From Umezawaea sp049997955 (GTDB lineage Bacteria; Actinomycetota; Actinomycetes; Mycobacteriales; Pseudonocardiaceae), in contig JAEBDY010000007.1 of assembly GCA_049997955.1 (NCBI GenBank), forward strand, positions 434,001-498,000: a stretch of DNA of 64,000 nucleotides, read 5' to 3'. A program made the translations under genes and the position numbers. The notes beneath the pieces were generated by a model. It was given only the letters and a program-made list of their open reading frames with translations, made no database searches and had not been told where the DNA came from. This document shows positions 39,704 to 48,435 of the stretch, in pieces. Numbering within the stretch: position 1 is the stretch's first letter; the number at the start of each line of letters is the position of its first letter.

Positions 39704-39860
39704 CTGAGGGCGCTTCGGATCGGGGTCAGGGGTGGGGAGTGTTCGGGTTCGGTTGCGTGCTTCCGCTTGGTGGCTGGCTTTTCTTGGTCTGAGGTTGTTC
39801 GACTCAGGTTGCTGTCGCAGGCTGGCGACCCACCGCACAGGCTGGCCGGGGCAGTAGAAC

Positions 39861-39978
39861 GTGGCCGGTTTTACTTGGGGGATTTGACCCTTGAAATTGG
39901 AGATCGGGCAGGCTTTCGGGACTGCCCTTTTAGCCCGATCAAGGGTCAAATCTAGGGGCCCCAAGTCAAACCGGCCAC
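39861..39978. repeat. 118-nt long imperfect palindrome
   Basis: Outer arm GTGGCCGGTTT (39861-39871) pairs with AAACCGGCCAC (39968-39978). Then ACTTGGGG pairs with CCCCAAGT, ATTTGACCCTTGA with a near match at 39941-39951 (AAGGGTCAAAT), and GATCGGGC (39902) with GCCCGATC (39933). An inner GGGCAG / CTGCCC alternative exists. It is the largest hairpin in the window; a terminator, a structured RNA or a mobile-element remnant are all possible. Confidence 0.75.
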
Positions 39979-39983
39979 AGCGC

Positions 39984-40039
39984 GACGCAACCGAAGCCAG
40001 GGCACCCGCAGCACGACGCAAGTCGAAGCCAGGGCACCC
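39984..40039. repeat. two direct repeats next to the AfsR-like gene end
   Basis: GACGCAA followed by GAAGCCAGGGCACCC occurs twice (39984-40007 and 40015-40039; period 31-32 nt), about 20 nt before the minus-strand stop of the AfsR-like gene. Role unknown. Confidence 0.6.
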
Positions 40040-40058
40040 ACGAACCCAAGCCACAGCA

Positions 40059-42938
40059 CTAACTCGCGCTAGCCGCCGAGAGGCTGAACGGCAACGGCTG
40101 CCCCAACACCGTCGCGGCCAACCGGGTGCATTCCTCAGCCGAGCGCTTGTCCCCCTGGGCCAGGTGGGAAGCCGCCAGGTTCCGCAACGTCACGGCCTCG
40201 TTGTACAGGTCCTGCAGATCGCGGTGGATCTCCAGCGACTGCTTGAAGTACCCGACGGCCTTCACGTACCGCCCAGCCCGGTGGTGGACCTTCCCCAGGC
40301 TGTCCTGAGCGGCGGCCTCCAACGGCCGGTTGCCCAACTCCCGCGACCGGACCAGGGCCTGTTCGCACAACACGATCGCCTGCTCGTGGTCGCCCAGGTC
40401 GCTGTGCGCCCAGCCGACGTTGTTCAGGCAGTCGGCCTCCATCAGCTGGTCGTCCAGGATGCGCGAGATCTCGTGCGACCGGATCTCGTGCTCCAGCGCC
40501 TGCTGGAACATGTTCTGCTTGGTGCACAGGTCGGCGATGTTCTGGTGGGTCCGCCCTTCTCCCCGCAGGTCGCCCAGCTCCACGTACAACGCCAGCGCCG
40601 AACGGAACTGCCCGGCCGCTCGCACCAGGTTCCCCAGGTGCTTGTGCGCGTACCCGAGGCTGCGGTGCACGTAGGCGCGGCCCCGCACCTCGCCCGCTCG
40701 TTCCGTCGCCGCCAGTGCGGCTTCCTGCGCGATGACCTTCTGGTGCCAGAGCCCGTTCCGGTCGAGGTACGGGTCGAACGTCCAGCCCAGCCGCCAGGTG
40801 TGCTCGTCGAAGTGGTGTTCGCCTGCCACCTCGATCGCCGCGAACAACGTCGGGGACACCGCCGTGGTCCACGCCTGCGCGGCCGCGCGGTCGGTCAGGA
40901 CCTCCACCACCGCGCCCTCGCCCATGGGGGGCAGGGCGATGTGCGGGCGGTGGGGGTCGATCAACGCCGCCGCGGTGAACGCGCTGTGCAGGTAGTGGTC
41001 GAGCACGCGGCCGCGTGCCGCTCGTTGCGCCTCGGGCGTGTCGGTGGCGTTGGAGAGTTCCGTCGCGTAGACGCGCACGAGGTCGTGCATGGTGTACCGG
41101 CGCGGGGCGTACTGGGCGATCAGGTGGCCGCGTTCGAGTTCGTCCAGCAGTTGCACGGCTTTCGCCACCGGGACGCCCATGAGGCTGGCCGCCGCTCGGG
41201 TGGGGATCTCGGGGCTCGGGTGCAGCGCCAACATGCGGAACATGTCCGCCGCCGCCGGGCCGAGTGCCTGGTAGGACCAGGTGAAAGCGGCCCTGGCGTC
41301 GATGATGGAGTCGTCGTCGGAGAAGCTGTCGAGGCTGTTCCTGGTGTCGTGCAAGGCCGCCGCCACGGCGCTCAAGGGGTGCAGCGGTTGCAGGGCCGCG
41401 CGGGCGGCGACCATCGCCAGTGCCAGCGGGAGGCCGGCGCAGAGTTCGATGATCTCCGAGATGGCCGCCGGGTCCGACGCGGTCGAGCGGGTGCCCAGCC
41501 TGCGGGTGAGGAACTCCCGCGCTTCGCCGTTCGACAGCGGGGTGAGCAGCAGGGGGCGGGCGCCCTCGACCGCCACGAGCGACAGCAGCTGGCTGCGGCT
41601 GGTCACGACCACGTGGCAGCCGGGAGCGCCGGGGAGCAGGGGGCGGACCTGTTCGGCGTCCCTCGCGTTGTCCAGCACGACGAGGATGCGGCGCTCCGCC
41701 AGGACGCTGCGGTAGAGGTTCACCTGGGCGTCGAAGCCCACCGGGATCCGGGCTGACGGGACACCCAGTTCGTCCAGGAAGCGGCGCACCGCGTCCTCCG
41801 GGTGGACGACGTCGCCCGTCTGGTCGAAGCCGCGGAGGTTGAGGTAGAGCTGGCCGTCCGGGTACAGGTGGGCGACGCGGTGCACGTAGCGGACGGCGAG
41901 GGTCGTCTTGCCCACGCCCGCCATGCCGCGGATCAGGGTGACGGCGGTGGCGCCGTGCGGGTCGTCGTGTTCGGCCAGCAGGTGCTCCAGCTCGTCCTTG
42001 CGGCCCGCGAAGACGGCCAGGTCGCGGGGGAGTTGCGCGGGCGTGACGGCCGGGACGGGCATCGGGGCGTCCACCAGCGCCTCGGTCTCGTGGTGGACCT
42101 CCTGCTGCGGCGGCTCCGGTTCCTCGCGGAGGACCGCCTCGTGGGCGGCGCGGAGTTCCGCGCCCGGATCGATCCCCAGCTCGTCGGCCAGCCGCCCGCG
42201 GATGGTGGCGTAGACGTCCAGGGCGTCGGCCCGGTAGCCGGCCGCGGCCAGCGCGAGGATGAGCCTGGAGTGCGACGGCTCGTCGAACGGGTGCTGGGAC
42301 GTCACCCACTGCAACGGTACGAGCACCGGTTTCGGCAGGCCGCAACGCAGTGCGAGGTCGGTGGCCTCGTTGACCGCGGCGACGTGCTCGCGTTCCAGCG
42401 CGGTGAAGACGGTGTGCGAACGGACCGGCGCGGGCGTGTTCGCCGCCACCGGGCCGTCCCAGAGCGCCAGGGCCTCGGCGAACGTGTGGACGGCCTGGCG
42501 TTCGGAGCCGGCGTCGCGCTCGGAACGCGCTTTCCCCATGAGGTAGCGGAAGCGCAGCAGGTCGAGGGTGGCGGCGTCGGTGGTGAAGCGGTAGCCGCCC
42601 GCGCCCCTGATCAGCCACCTGCCGGTTTCCCTGGGCCCCAGCCGGGGTTCCAGCGCGCGGCGCAGCGAACCCACGTAGCGGTGCAGGAGGTTGACCGCGC
42701 TGCCGGGGTGGTCCTCGCCCCACAGGGCGTCCACCAGTGACGGCACGCTCACGGGCTGCCCGCCGTGCGCGAGCAGGAGTGCGAGGACCGAACGCTGCTG
42801 AGGTGGCCCCAGTTCCACCTCGACACCGTCGAGCCACGCGCGAAGTGGGCCGAGCACGGCTAGTCGCAGGTTGCTTCGGGTGGGTTCTGGGAACAACTTC
42901 GCTCCGCCGCGGTAGGTGGCTCCCCCGCGGGGGAGCAC
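40059..42938 (-). CDS. AfsR/SARP-type regulator (BTAD, NB-ARC, TPR)
   Basis: A 959-residue regulator. A winged-helix DNA-binding domain (RLAVLGPLRAWLDGVEVELGPPQQRSVLALLLAHGG, about 24-60) is followed by the BTAD domain (to about 255). The NB-ARC ATPase has P-loop GMAGVGKTTL near 340 and ILVVLDNARD, and C-terminal TPR repeats run from about 690 (RSLGYAHKHLGN, NIADLCTKQ, NNVGWAHSDLGDHEQAI). AfsR-type proteins activate secondary-metabolism or sigma genes. GTG 42938 is the only early start; a TAAAGT hexamer ends eight bases before it, so it may be leaderless. It is divergent from the ECF sigma gene. Long palindromes lie after its stop. Confidence 0.93.
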   Translation of the reverse strand: MLPRGGATYRGGAKLFPEPTRSNLRLAVLGPLRAWLDGVEVELGPPQQRSVLALLLAHGGQPVSVPSLVDALWGEDHPGSAVNLLHRYVGSLRRALEPRLGPRETGRWLIRGAGGYRFTTDAATLDLLRFRYLMGKARSERDAGSERQAVHTFAEALALWDGPVAANTPAPVRSHTVFTALEREHVAAVNEATDLALRCGLPKPVLVPLQWVTSQHPFDEPSHSRLILALAAAGYRADALDVYATIRGRLADELGIDPGAELRAAHEAVLREEPEPPQQEVHHETEALVDAPMPVPAVTPAQLPRDLAVFAGRKDELEHLLAEHDDPHGATAVTLIRGMAGVGKTTLAVRYVHRVAHLYPDGQLYLNLRGFDQTGDVVHPEDAVRRFLDELGVPSARIPVGFDAQVNLYRSVLAERRILVVLDNARDAEQVRPLLPGAPGCHVVVTSRSQLLSLVAVEGARPLLLTPLSNGEAREFLTRRLGTRSTASDPAAISEIIELCAGLPLALAMVAARAALQPLHPLSAVAAALHDTRNSLDSFSDDDSIIDARAAFTWSYQALGPAAADMFRMLALHPSPEIPTRAAASLMGVPVAKAVQLLDELERGHLIAQYAPRRYTMHDLVRVYATELSNATDTPEAQRAARGRVLDHYLHSAFTAAALIDPHRPHIALPPMGEGAVVEVLTDRAAAQAWTTAVSPTLFAAIEVAGEHHFDEHTWRLGWTFDPYLDRNGLWHQKVIAQEAALAATERAGEVRGRAYVHRSLGYAHKHLGNLVRAAGQFRSALALYVELGDLRGEGRTHQNIADLCTKQNMFQQALEHEIRSHEISRILDDQLMEADCLNNVGWAHSDLGDHEQAIVLCEQALVRSRELGNRPLEAAAQDSLGKVHHRAGRYVKAVGYFKQSLEIHRDLQDLYNEAVTLRNLAASHLAQGDKRSAEECTRLAATVLGQPLPFSLSAASAS

Positions 42939-43166
42939 GTGGTCACACTTTAGTCTTTGCTCATCAAGTCGGGCGAATTACGGTGTCCGGGCAGTGGTTG
43001 GCCTTCTCCGGCACAGGAGCGGCCCGTCGCGCCCCGGATACGCATTCGTCGGGAATCCATTCGCGCGTCGCGTCTCAATGGCGGGAGCCACGTGTTCCAG
43101 GGGTGAGGAAAGCTGTTGAACACCGGCGCGCCGTCCGGTCGTCGACGGCCGAGACAGGGGAGAACC

Positions 43167-43682
43167 GTGACGTCGCGACGTACCGGGGCCGATGCGCTGG
43201 TCCGCCAGCTCTACTCCGACCACGAGGGTGCGATCCTGGCCCACACCACCAGTTTGACCAGGGACAGAGCCGCCGCGGAGGACGTCACGCAGGAGACCCT
43301 GGTGCGGGCTTGGCAGCACCGCGAGGCGCTGTCGGGCGGGCAGGGATCGGTCAGGGGCTGGCTCCTGACGACCGCGACCAACATCGTGATCGACCTGTCG
43401 AGGCGGAAGAAGGTCCGGCCGCACGAGGTGTCGATCACACCGGGCGGGGCACCGCACGAGACGCCCGCGCCCGGTGACCACGCGAAGTCCGTCGTGGACG
43501 GTGTGACCGTTCGGGACGCCCTGGTCCGGTTGCGGCCCGAGCACCGGGAAGTGCTGGTGGAGGTCTACCTGCGGGGGAGCAGCATGGCCGAGGCCGCGAA
43601 CACGTTGGACCTGCCCATCGGGACGGTGAAGTCGCGTTCCACGTCGGCTCGCCGGGCCATGCGGGAACTGCTGACCAATTGA
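43167..43682 (+). CDS. ECF sigma-70 factor
   Basis: A 171-residue extracytoplasmic-function sigma factor. Region 2 includes HEGAILAHTTSLTRDRAAAEDVTQETLVRAWQ, seen in parts, and RGWLLTTATNIVIDLSRRKKVRP; region 4 is ALVRLRPEHREVLVEVYLRGSSMAEAANTLDLPIGTVKSRSTSARRAMREL. GTG 43167 is chosen because GGGGAG is five bases upstream; the TTG at 43116 is unlikely. No anti-sigma gene is adjacent. Divergent from the AfsR-like gene and upstream (320 nt) of the TelA operon, which it might control, though no promoter match could be verified. Confidence 0.9.
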   Translation: MTSRRTGADALVRQLYSDHEGAILAHTTSLTRDRAAAEDVTQETLVRAWQHREALSGGQGSVRGWLLTTATNIVIDLSRRKKVRPHEVSITPGGAPHETPAPGDHAKSVVDGVTVRDALVRLRPEHREVLVEVYLRGSSMAEAANTLDLPIGTVKSRSTSARRAMRELLTN

Positions 43683-44002
43683 CCGCTGGTTCATCCGATG
43701 AACAAATCTATCGATATCCTGTCAATTCCCCTCGGTACCGGTGGAGGAATTGGTCCAGGGGTACCTCGCGGTGCGAGGAAGGCCTTCCTGGAGGCCACGG
43801 GGACGGGTGGTGGCCGGTGCGGTGGCGCTTCGACGGGTGCGTCCAGCGGCCACCTCGAACGGGCACGGGCCGGACGCCTCGGACTTCTCCGGGGGCCTCG
43901 GTCGGGCACACGACCACCAGCGGGGAGGTGCGCCTCCCCGTTCACCGACTGTTCACGTCACGAGTTGCGACCAAGCGCCACCACCGTGCGTCCCACTGAC
44001 GG
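43683..44002 (+). other. 320-nt gene-free stretch before the TelA operon
   Basis: Starts with a perfect palindrome GTTCAT-CCG-ATGAAC (43689-43703), then an AT-richer patch (43704-43730), then a hairpin CCTCGC-GGT-GCGAGG (about 43764-43778). Open frames here lack binding sites and codon bias. Probably the leader or promoter region of the following operon. Confidence 0.45.
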
Positions 44003-45109
44003 ATGATCCGGACGGTGGACGACTTTCACGGGGTGGCCTTGGTGAAGCGCTTGGGAGGTGTCGCCCTCGCGGTGCTCCTGCTGGTGGGCGTGGTGTTCGC
44101 GATCGTGCGCGGGAGGTCGGACGAGGAGGCCTCGGCCGACCTGAGGACCGTGCGCGGCGTGATCGGCTCGGAGAAGCTCGCGTTCTTCGCCGACCAGCGG
44201 GTGCGGGACGAGTTCGCGCGGCACGGGCTGAGGGTCGAGGTCGACCCGGCGGGCTCGCGGCAGATCGCGACCTCGGTGGAGCTCGACGGGTACGACTTCG
44301 CGTTCCCCTCCAGCGCCCCCGCCGCCGAGCGGATCCAGCAGACCCGCAAGGCGGCCCGGACGTACGCGCCGTTCTCGTCGCCGATGGTGATCGCCACGTT
44401 CGACCCGATCGTCACCCTGCTGACCGCCCAGGGCGTGGTGAAGTCCGGTCAGGTGTTCGACGTCGCCAAGTACCTGGAGCTGACCGCCGCGGGCACGCGC
44501 TGGGACCAGCTGCCGAACAACACCGACTACCCGGCGCGCAAGAACCTGCTCGTCACGACCACCGACCCGCGCGACTCGAACTCCGCCGCGATGTACCTGG
44601 CGATCACCTCGTTCGTCGCCAACGGCGGGGTCGTCGCCTCACCGGAGTCCGAGGCCAAGGTGCTGCCCGCCGTCGGGAAGCTGTTCCTGGAACAGGGGTA
44701 CACGCAGAGCAGCACCGACGGGCCGTTCGAGGACTACCTGTCCGCGGGCATGGGCAAGACGCCGATGGTGCTGGCCTACGAGGCGCAGTTCGTGGACCGG
44801 GTGGTGCGCGACGACTCGACCATCCGGCCGGGGATGACGCTGCTCTACCCCGCGCCCACCGTGCTGTCCAAGCACACGCTCGTGCCGCTGAAGCCGTCCG
44901 GGGACGAGATCGGGGAGCTGCTGACGTCAGACCCCGAACTCGGGAAGCTCGCCGCCACCTTCGGGTTCCGCACCGCCGACCCCCGGTACTTCGAGCAGGT
45001 CGTCGCGGAGCACGGCGCGCCCGTGCCGCCGTCCGTCGTGGACGTGGTCGAGCCGCCCTCGTACGAGACGCTGGAGCGGATGCTCGAAGCGATCGCGAAG
45101 TTGTACTGA
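44003..45109 (+). CDS. membrane-anchored substrate-binding-like protein (TelA operon)
   Basis: A 368-residue protein with one N-terminal membrane helix (VALAVLLLVGVVFAIV, residues about 20-35). A large extracytoplasmic domain follows with the outline of a type 2 periplasmic binding protein: LRTVRGVIGSEKLAFFADQRV, VEVDPAGSRQIATSVELDGYDFAFP, RNSNSAAMYLA-like SNSAAMYLAITSFVANGG, and a terminal ERMLEAIAKLY. It lacks a lipobox. ATG 44003 is chosen, with only GACGG upstream. The next start lies one base after its stop. With the vWA lipoprotein two genes on, which has a similar binding-like part, it probably senses or binds the same unknown ligand. Confidence 0.75.
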   Translation: MIRTVDDFHGVALVKRLGGVALAVLLLVGVVFAIVRGRSDEEASADLRTVRGVIGSEKLAFFADQRVRDEFARHGLRVEVDPAGSRQIATSVELDGYDFAFPSSAPAAERIQQTRKAARTYAPFSSPMVIATFDPIVTLLTAQGVVKSGQVFDVAKYLELTAAGTRWDQLPNNTDYPARKNLLVTTTDPRDSNSAAMYLAITSFVANGGVVASPESEAKVLPAVGKLFLEQGYTQSSTDGPFEDYLSAGMGKTPMVLAYEAQFVDRVVRDDSTIRPGMTLLYPAPTVLSKHTLVPLKPSGDEIGELLTSDPELGKLAATFGFRTADPRYFEQVVAEHGAPVPPSVVDVVEPPSYETLERMLEAIAKLY

Positions 45110-45110
45110 C

Positions 45111-46259
45111 GTGGACGCCGACTTCGTCCTCACCGCGCCGGAACCGGTGGCCCCGGTGCCGGTGGAACGGGCCGCGGGCCTGATCCCGGTCGACGACGCC
45201 ACGCGGCGGGAGTCGGTGCTGCGCGCCGAGGAGTTCGTCACCACGCTGTCCGCGGTGGACCCGCACTCGCCGGAGTTCGCCGTGCTGCTCGACCGGGTGC
45301 TGGTGCTGGGGGAGTCGGACATGCGGGCGGCCGCCCAGGTGGCGGGCAGGCTGCTGGACCGGTCGCTGGCCGCGCTCGCCGCTCCCGGAGCGCAGCGGCA
45401 GGTCACCGGCGGGCTCACCGAGCTGCGCCGCACCGTGCGCGAGCTGGACCCGAAGGACCTGCGCGGGCTCACCGGGCGCAAGGTGCTCGGCCTGATCCCG
45501 TTCGGCAACGGCGCCCGCGGCCTGCTGGCCCGGCTCCGCGCGGCGGACGAGCCGCTGAACCGGGTCGTGCTGAAGTTGCGCGGTGGGCAGGACGAGCTGC
45601 GGCGGGACAACGCGGCGGTCCGGGGGGAGCGCGAACGGCTCTGGGACGTGATGACCCGGCTGTCCGCCGACGCCGTGCTGGCCGAGGCGATGGACGAGGC
45701 GGTGGACCAGCAGGCCCGGATCGTGGAGCTGTCCGATCCGCAACGGGCCACCGCGCTGCGCGCCGACGTGCTGCACCCGGTGCGCGTCCGGCGCCAGGAC
45801 CTGTTGACGCAGCTGGCCGTGTGCGCGCAGGGGTACCTGGCGCTCGACGTCATCCGGCGCGGCAACGAAGAGCTGATCAAGGGCGTCGAGCGCGCCGTCG
45901 GCACCACCGTCACCGCGCTGCGGATCGGCATGGTGGTCGCCGCCGCGCTGGCCGACCAGCGCGAGGTGGTCGACCAGATCGACGCCGTGAGCGGCCTGAC
46001 CGACGGCCTGCTGCGGGCGAACGCGGACCTGCTCGCGTCGCAGGGCGACGACGTCCAGCGGATCGCGTCCACGCCGATGGTCGGCGTGGACGCCATCCGC
46101 ACGTCTTTCGACCAGGTCTACGCGACCATCGACGCCATCGACACCTTCAAGGCCCGTGCCGCCGAGAGCATGGCGGGCACGGTCTCCGCGCTGGACCACG
46201 AGATCCGGCGCGCCCACGACCACCTGACCCGCGTGCGCAGCACCGAGGAGCCCGCATGA
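45111..46259 (+). CDS. TelA-family toxic anion resistance protein
   Basis: A 382-residue soluble helical protein of the TelA family (pfam05816), linked to tellurite and other stress resistance. Family features: FGNGARGLLARLRAADEPLNRVVLKLRGGQDELRRDNA, in parts, then RQDLLTQLAVCAQGYLALDVIRRGNEELIKGVERA, and TALRIGMVVAAALADQREVVDQID. GTG 45111 starts one base after the preceding stop, and its stop overlaps the vWA gene start (ATGA). In Bacillus subtilis its homologue yaaN follows xpaC; here an XpaC-like gene also lies in the operon. Biochemical role not established. Confidence 0.9.
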   Translation: MDADFVLTAPEPVAPVPVERAAGLIPVDDATRRESVLRAEEFVTTLSAVDPHSPEFAVLLDRVLVLGESDMRAAAQVAGRLLDRSLAALAAPGAQRQVTGGLTELRRTVRELDPKDLRGLTGRKVLGLIPFGNGARGLLARLRAADEPLNRVVLKLRGGQDELRRDNAAVRGERERLWDVMTRLSADAVLAEAMDEAVDQQARIVELSDPQRATALRADVLHPVRVRRQDLLTQLAVCAQGYLALDVIRRGNEELIKGVERAVGTTVTALRIGMVVAAALADQREVVDQIDAVSGLTDGLLRANADLLASQGDDVQRIASTPMVGVDAIRTSFDQVYATIDAIDTFKARAAESMAGTVSALDHEIRRAHDHLTRVRSTEEPA

Positions 46260-47863
46260 TCCGCCGCGTCCTGATCGGCGTCGCCGCCGTCGCCCTGCTG
46301 GCCGGGTGTTCCGACCCGCCGCCCGGAAGTCCCGTGGGGGAAGCGGAACCCGGCGTGCTGCGGGTCCTCGCGGGCAGCGAACTGGCCGACATGACCCCCG
46401 TGCTGGAGGAAGCGGCGAAGGCCACCGGCGTCACGGTGAAGTTCAGCTTCACCGGCACGCTCGACGGCGCCGAGTCCGTCGCGAACGGGACCGCCGAACA
46501 GGGCTTCGACGCGGTCTGGTTCTCCTCCAACCGGTACCTCGAACTCCTCCCGGACGCCGCGAAGCGGCTCGCCAAGCCCACCAAGGTGATGAACTCCCCG
46601 GTCGTGCTCGGCCTGCCCGAGTCGAAGGTGCGGGAGCTGGGCTGGGACGCCAGGCGGGTCGGCTGGGCGGAGATCGCCGAGGCCGCCGGGCAGAAGCGGT
46701 TTACCTACGGCATGACGGACCCGTCGACCTCGAACTCCGGGTTCTCCGCGCTGGTCGGCATCGCGTCCGCGCTCACCGGCGGCGGCTCGGCGCTCGACGC
46801 CGCCGCCATCGCCTCGGTCGCGCCCCGGCTCAAGGACTTCTTCTCCGCGCAGACGCTCTCCGCGGGCTCGTCCGGCTGGCTTTCCGAGGCCTACCAACGC
46901 CGGGCTCGCGGGGAGGACCCCGGCGCGCGGGTCGACGGGCTGGTCAACTACGAGTCGGTGCTGCTGTCCCTCAACGCCGCCGCCGTGCTGCCGGAACCGT
47001 TGGCGCTGGTCTACCCCAGCGACGGCGTCGTCACGGCCGACTACCCGCTGACCCTGCTCGGCGCGGCCGGGACGGATGCGCGCGCCTCCTACGACCGGCT
47101 GTCCGCGCACCTGCGCTCACCCGACGTGCAGCGCCGGATCTCCGAGCTGACCGGCCGCCGCCCGGCCAGCCCCGAGGTCCAGCTCGACGCGCGGTTCGCC
47201 GTCCGCGACCTGGTCGAACTGCCGTTCCCCGGCAGCGGCAGCGCGGTCGACGGCCTGGTCACCGCGTACTTCGACCAGCTGCGCAGGCCGTCGCGGACGC
47301 TCTACGTGCTGGACACGTCCGGCTCGATGGAGGGCGACCGCATCGACGGCCTGCGCCAGGCGGTGATCGGCCTGACCGGCGCGGACACCACGCTGTCCGG
47401 GAAGTTCAGCCGCTTCCACGGCCGCGAGCAGGTGACCCTGCTGCCGTTCAACGGCTCCCCGCTGGCGCCGCGGGAGTTCAACGTGACCGGCGACGCCGAA
47501 CTGGGGCAGATCAAGGAGGCCGCGCAGGGGCTGGAGGCCAAGGGCGGCACGGCGATCTACAGCAGCCTGCGGCAGGGGTACGACGTCCTGCGCGCCCAGG
47601 CGGCGGGCGATCCGGACCGGTTCACCTCCGTCGTGCTGATGACCGACGGCGAGAACACGTCCGGGGAGGGGTTCGCCCAGTTCGCCACCTTCCACAGTGG
47701 ACTCGAACCCGCGCTGCGCGGCGTGCCGGTGTTCCCGGTGCTGTTCGGCGAGAGCGCCACCGACGAGATGGGCCAGGTCGCCTCGATGAGCGGCGGCAAG
47801 GTGTTCGACGCGCGCGGCCGCACCCTGGCCGAGGCGTTCAAGGAGATCCGTGGCTACCAGTAG
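46256..47863 (+). CDS. lipoprotein with binding-protein-like and vWA domains
   Basis: A 535-residue exported lipoprotein: signal VLIGVAAVALLAGC with lipobox LAGC at residue 18. Residues about 25-330 resemble a periplasmic binding protein (VLRVLAGSELADMTPVLEEA, DAVWFSSNRYLELLPDAAKRL, MTDPSTSNSGFSALVGIAS). The C-terminal von Willebrand A domain has an intact MIDAS: LYVLDTSGSM near 350, GTAIYSSL and VLMTDGENTSG near 460. It would bind Mg-coordinated protein partners outside the membrane. Its start overlaps the TelA stop, and the XpaC-like gene starts 14 nt before its end. Its presence extends the usual XpaC-TelA pair to the cell surface. Confidence 0.85.
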   Translation: MIRRVLIGVAAVALLAGCSDPPPGSPVGEAEPGVLRVLAGSELADMTPVLEEAAKATGVTVKFSFTGTLDGAESVANGTAEQGFDAVWFSSNRYLELLPDAAKRLAKPTKVMNSPVVLGLPESKVRELGWDARRVGWAEIAEAAGQKRFTYGMTDPSTSNSGFSALVGIASALTGGGSALDAAAIASVAPRLKDFFSAQTLSAGSSGWLSEAYQRRARGEDPGARVDGLVNYESVLLSLNAAAVLPEPLALVYPSDGVVTADYPLTLLGAAGTDARASYDRLSAHLRSPDVQRRISELTGRRPASPEVQLDARFAVRDLVELPFPGSGSAVDGLVTAYFDQLRRPSRTLYVLDTSGSMEGDRIDGLRQAVIGLTGADTTLSGKFSRFHGREQVTLLPFNGSPLAPREFNVTGDAELGQIKEAAQGLEAKGGTAIYSSLRQGYDVLRAQAAGDPDRFTSVVLMTDGENTSGEGFAQFATFHSGLEPALRGVPVFPVLFGESATDEMGQVASMSGGKVFDARGRTLAEAFKEIRGYQ

Positions 47864-48425
47864 CTACCTGGGCTCGACCCGGAACCTGGTCGGCTGCGCG
47901 GGCGGCCTGCTGGGCCTCGGCCTGCACTTCGCCGGGATCGCTGGCAGCTACTGGCTCGTGGTGGTCGCCGGGCTGTACGGGGTCGGCGCCCTGCTCGCGC
48001 CGCCGGAGCGCGTGACCCTGGTGACCGACCCGACGGAGGAGGCGTCCAGGCTCCGCCGGGACCTCGACGCGCTCGTCACCCGCGTCGCGGGCAGCCGCGT
48101 TCCCGCCGGGGTGCCGCCGCGCCTGGAGCGCGTGGCCGACGTCCTGCGCGGCCTGCTCGACCGGCCGCGCGAACTCCGCGCCGACCCGGACGCGCTGCAC
48201 GCGGCCACCAGGGTCATCGGCACGGACCTGCCGCTGTCCGTGCAGAACTACCTGAACCTGCCGTGGTGGTACGCCGCCGCGAAGCAGGCCGACGCCGAAC
48301 TCCTGCGCCAGCTCGACCTGATCGAAGCCGACGTGGTGCGCACCGCGGAGCGCTTCCACGACGCGGACGCGCGCAGGCAGGCCGACCACACCCGGTACCT
48401 GGAGGACCGAGGACGCGAGGGTTAG
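47850..48425 (+). CDS. XpaC-like membrane protein
   Basis: A 191-residue protein. Two closely spaced N-terminal membrane segments (LVGCAGGLLGLGLHFAGIAG and SYWLVVVAGLYGVGALLA, residues about 13-50) are followed by a helical cytoplasmic domain (PTEEASRLRRDLDALVTRVAG through DADARRQADHTRYLED), matching the layout of XpaC/5-bromo-4-chloroindolyl phosphate hydrolysis family proteins. GTG 47850 follows a perfect AAGGAGAT and overlaps the vWA gene by 14 nt. Last gene of the TelA operon. The family name is historical; enzyme activity is not shown. Confidence 0.7.
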   Translation: MATSSYLGSTRNLVGCAGGLLGLGLHFAGIAGSYWLVVVAGLYGVGALLAPPERVTLVTDPTEEASRLRRDLDALVTRVAGSRVPAGVPPRLERVADVLRGLLDRPRELRADPDALHAATRVIGTDLPLSVQNYLNLPWWYAAAKQADAELLRQLDLIEADVVRTAERFHDADARRQADHTRYLEDRGREG

Positions 48426-48435
48426 CGTCGGGGGC

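Noticed and set aside
42918..42935. TCCCCCGCGGGGGA palindrome, a terminator candidate.
   Set aside because: It lies inside the first codons of the AfsR-like gene and downstream of its own start, so it is more likely coding-region GC symmetry.
43698..44006. 102-residue frame starting MNKSIDILSIPLG.
   Set aside because: No ribosome-binding site, poor codon bias after the first 15 residues, and Gly/Arg-rich filler. It is treated as spacer before the TelA operon.
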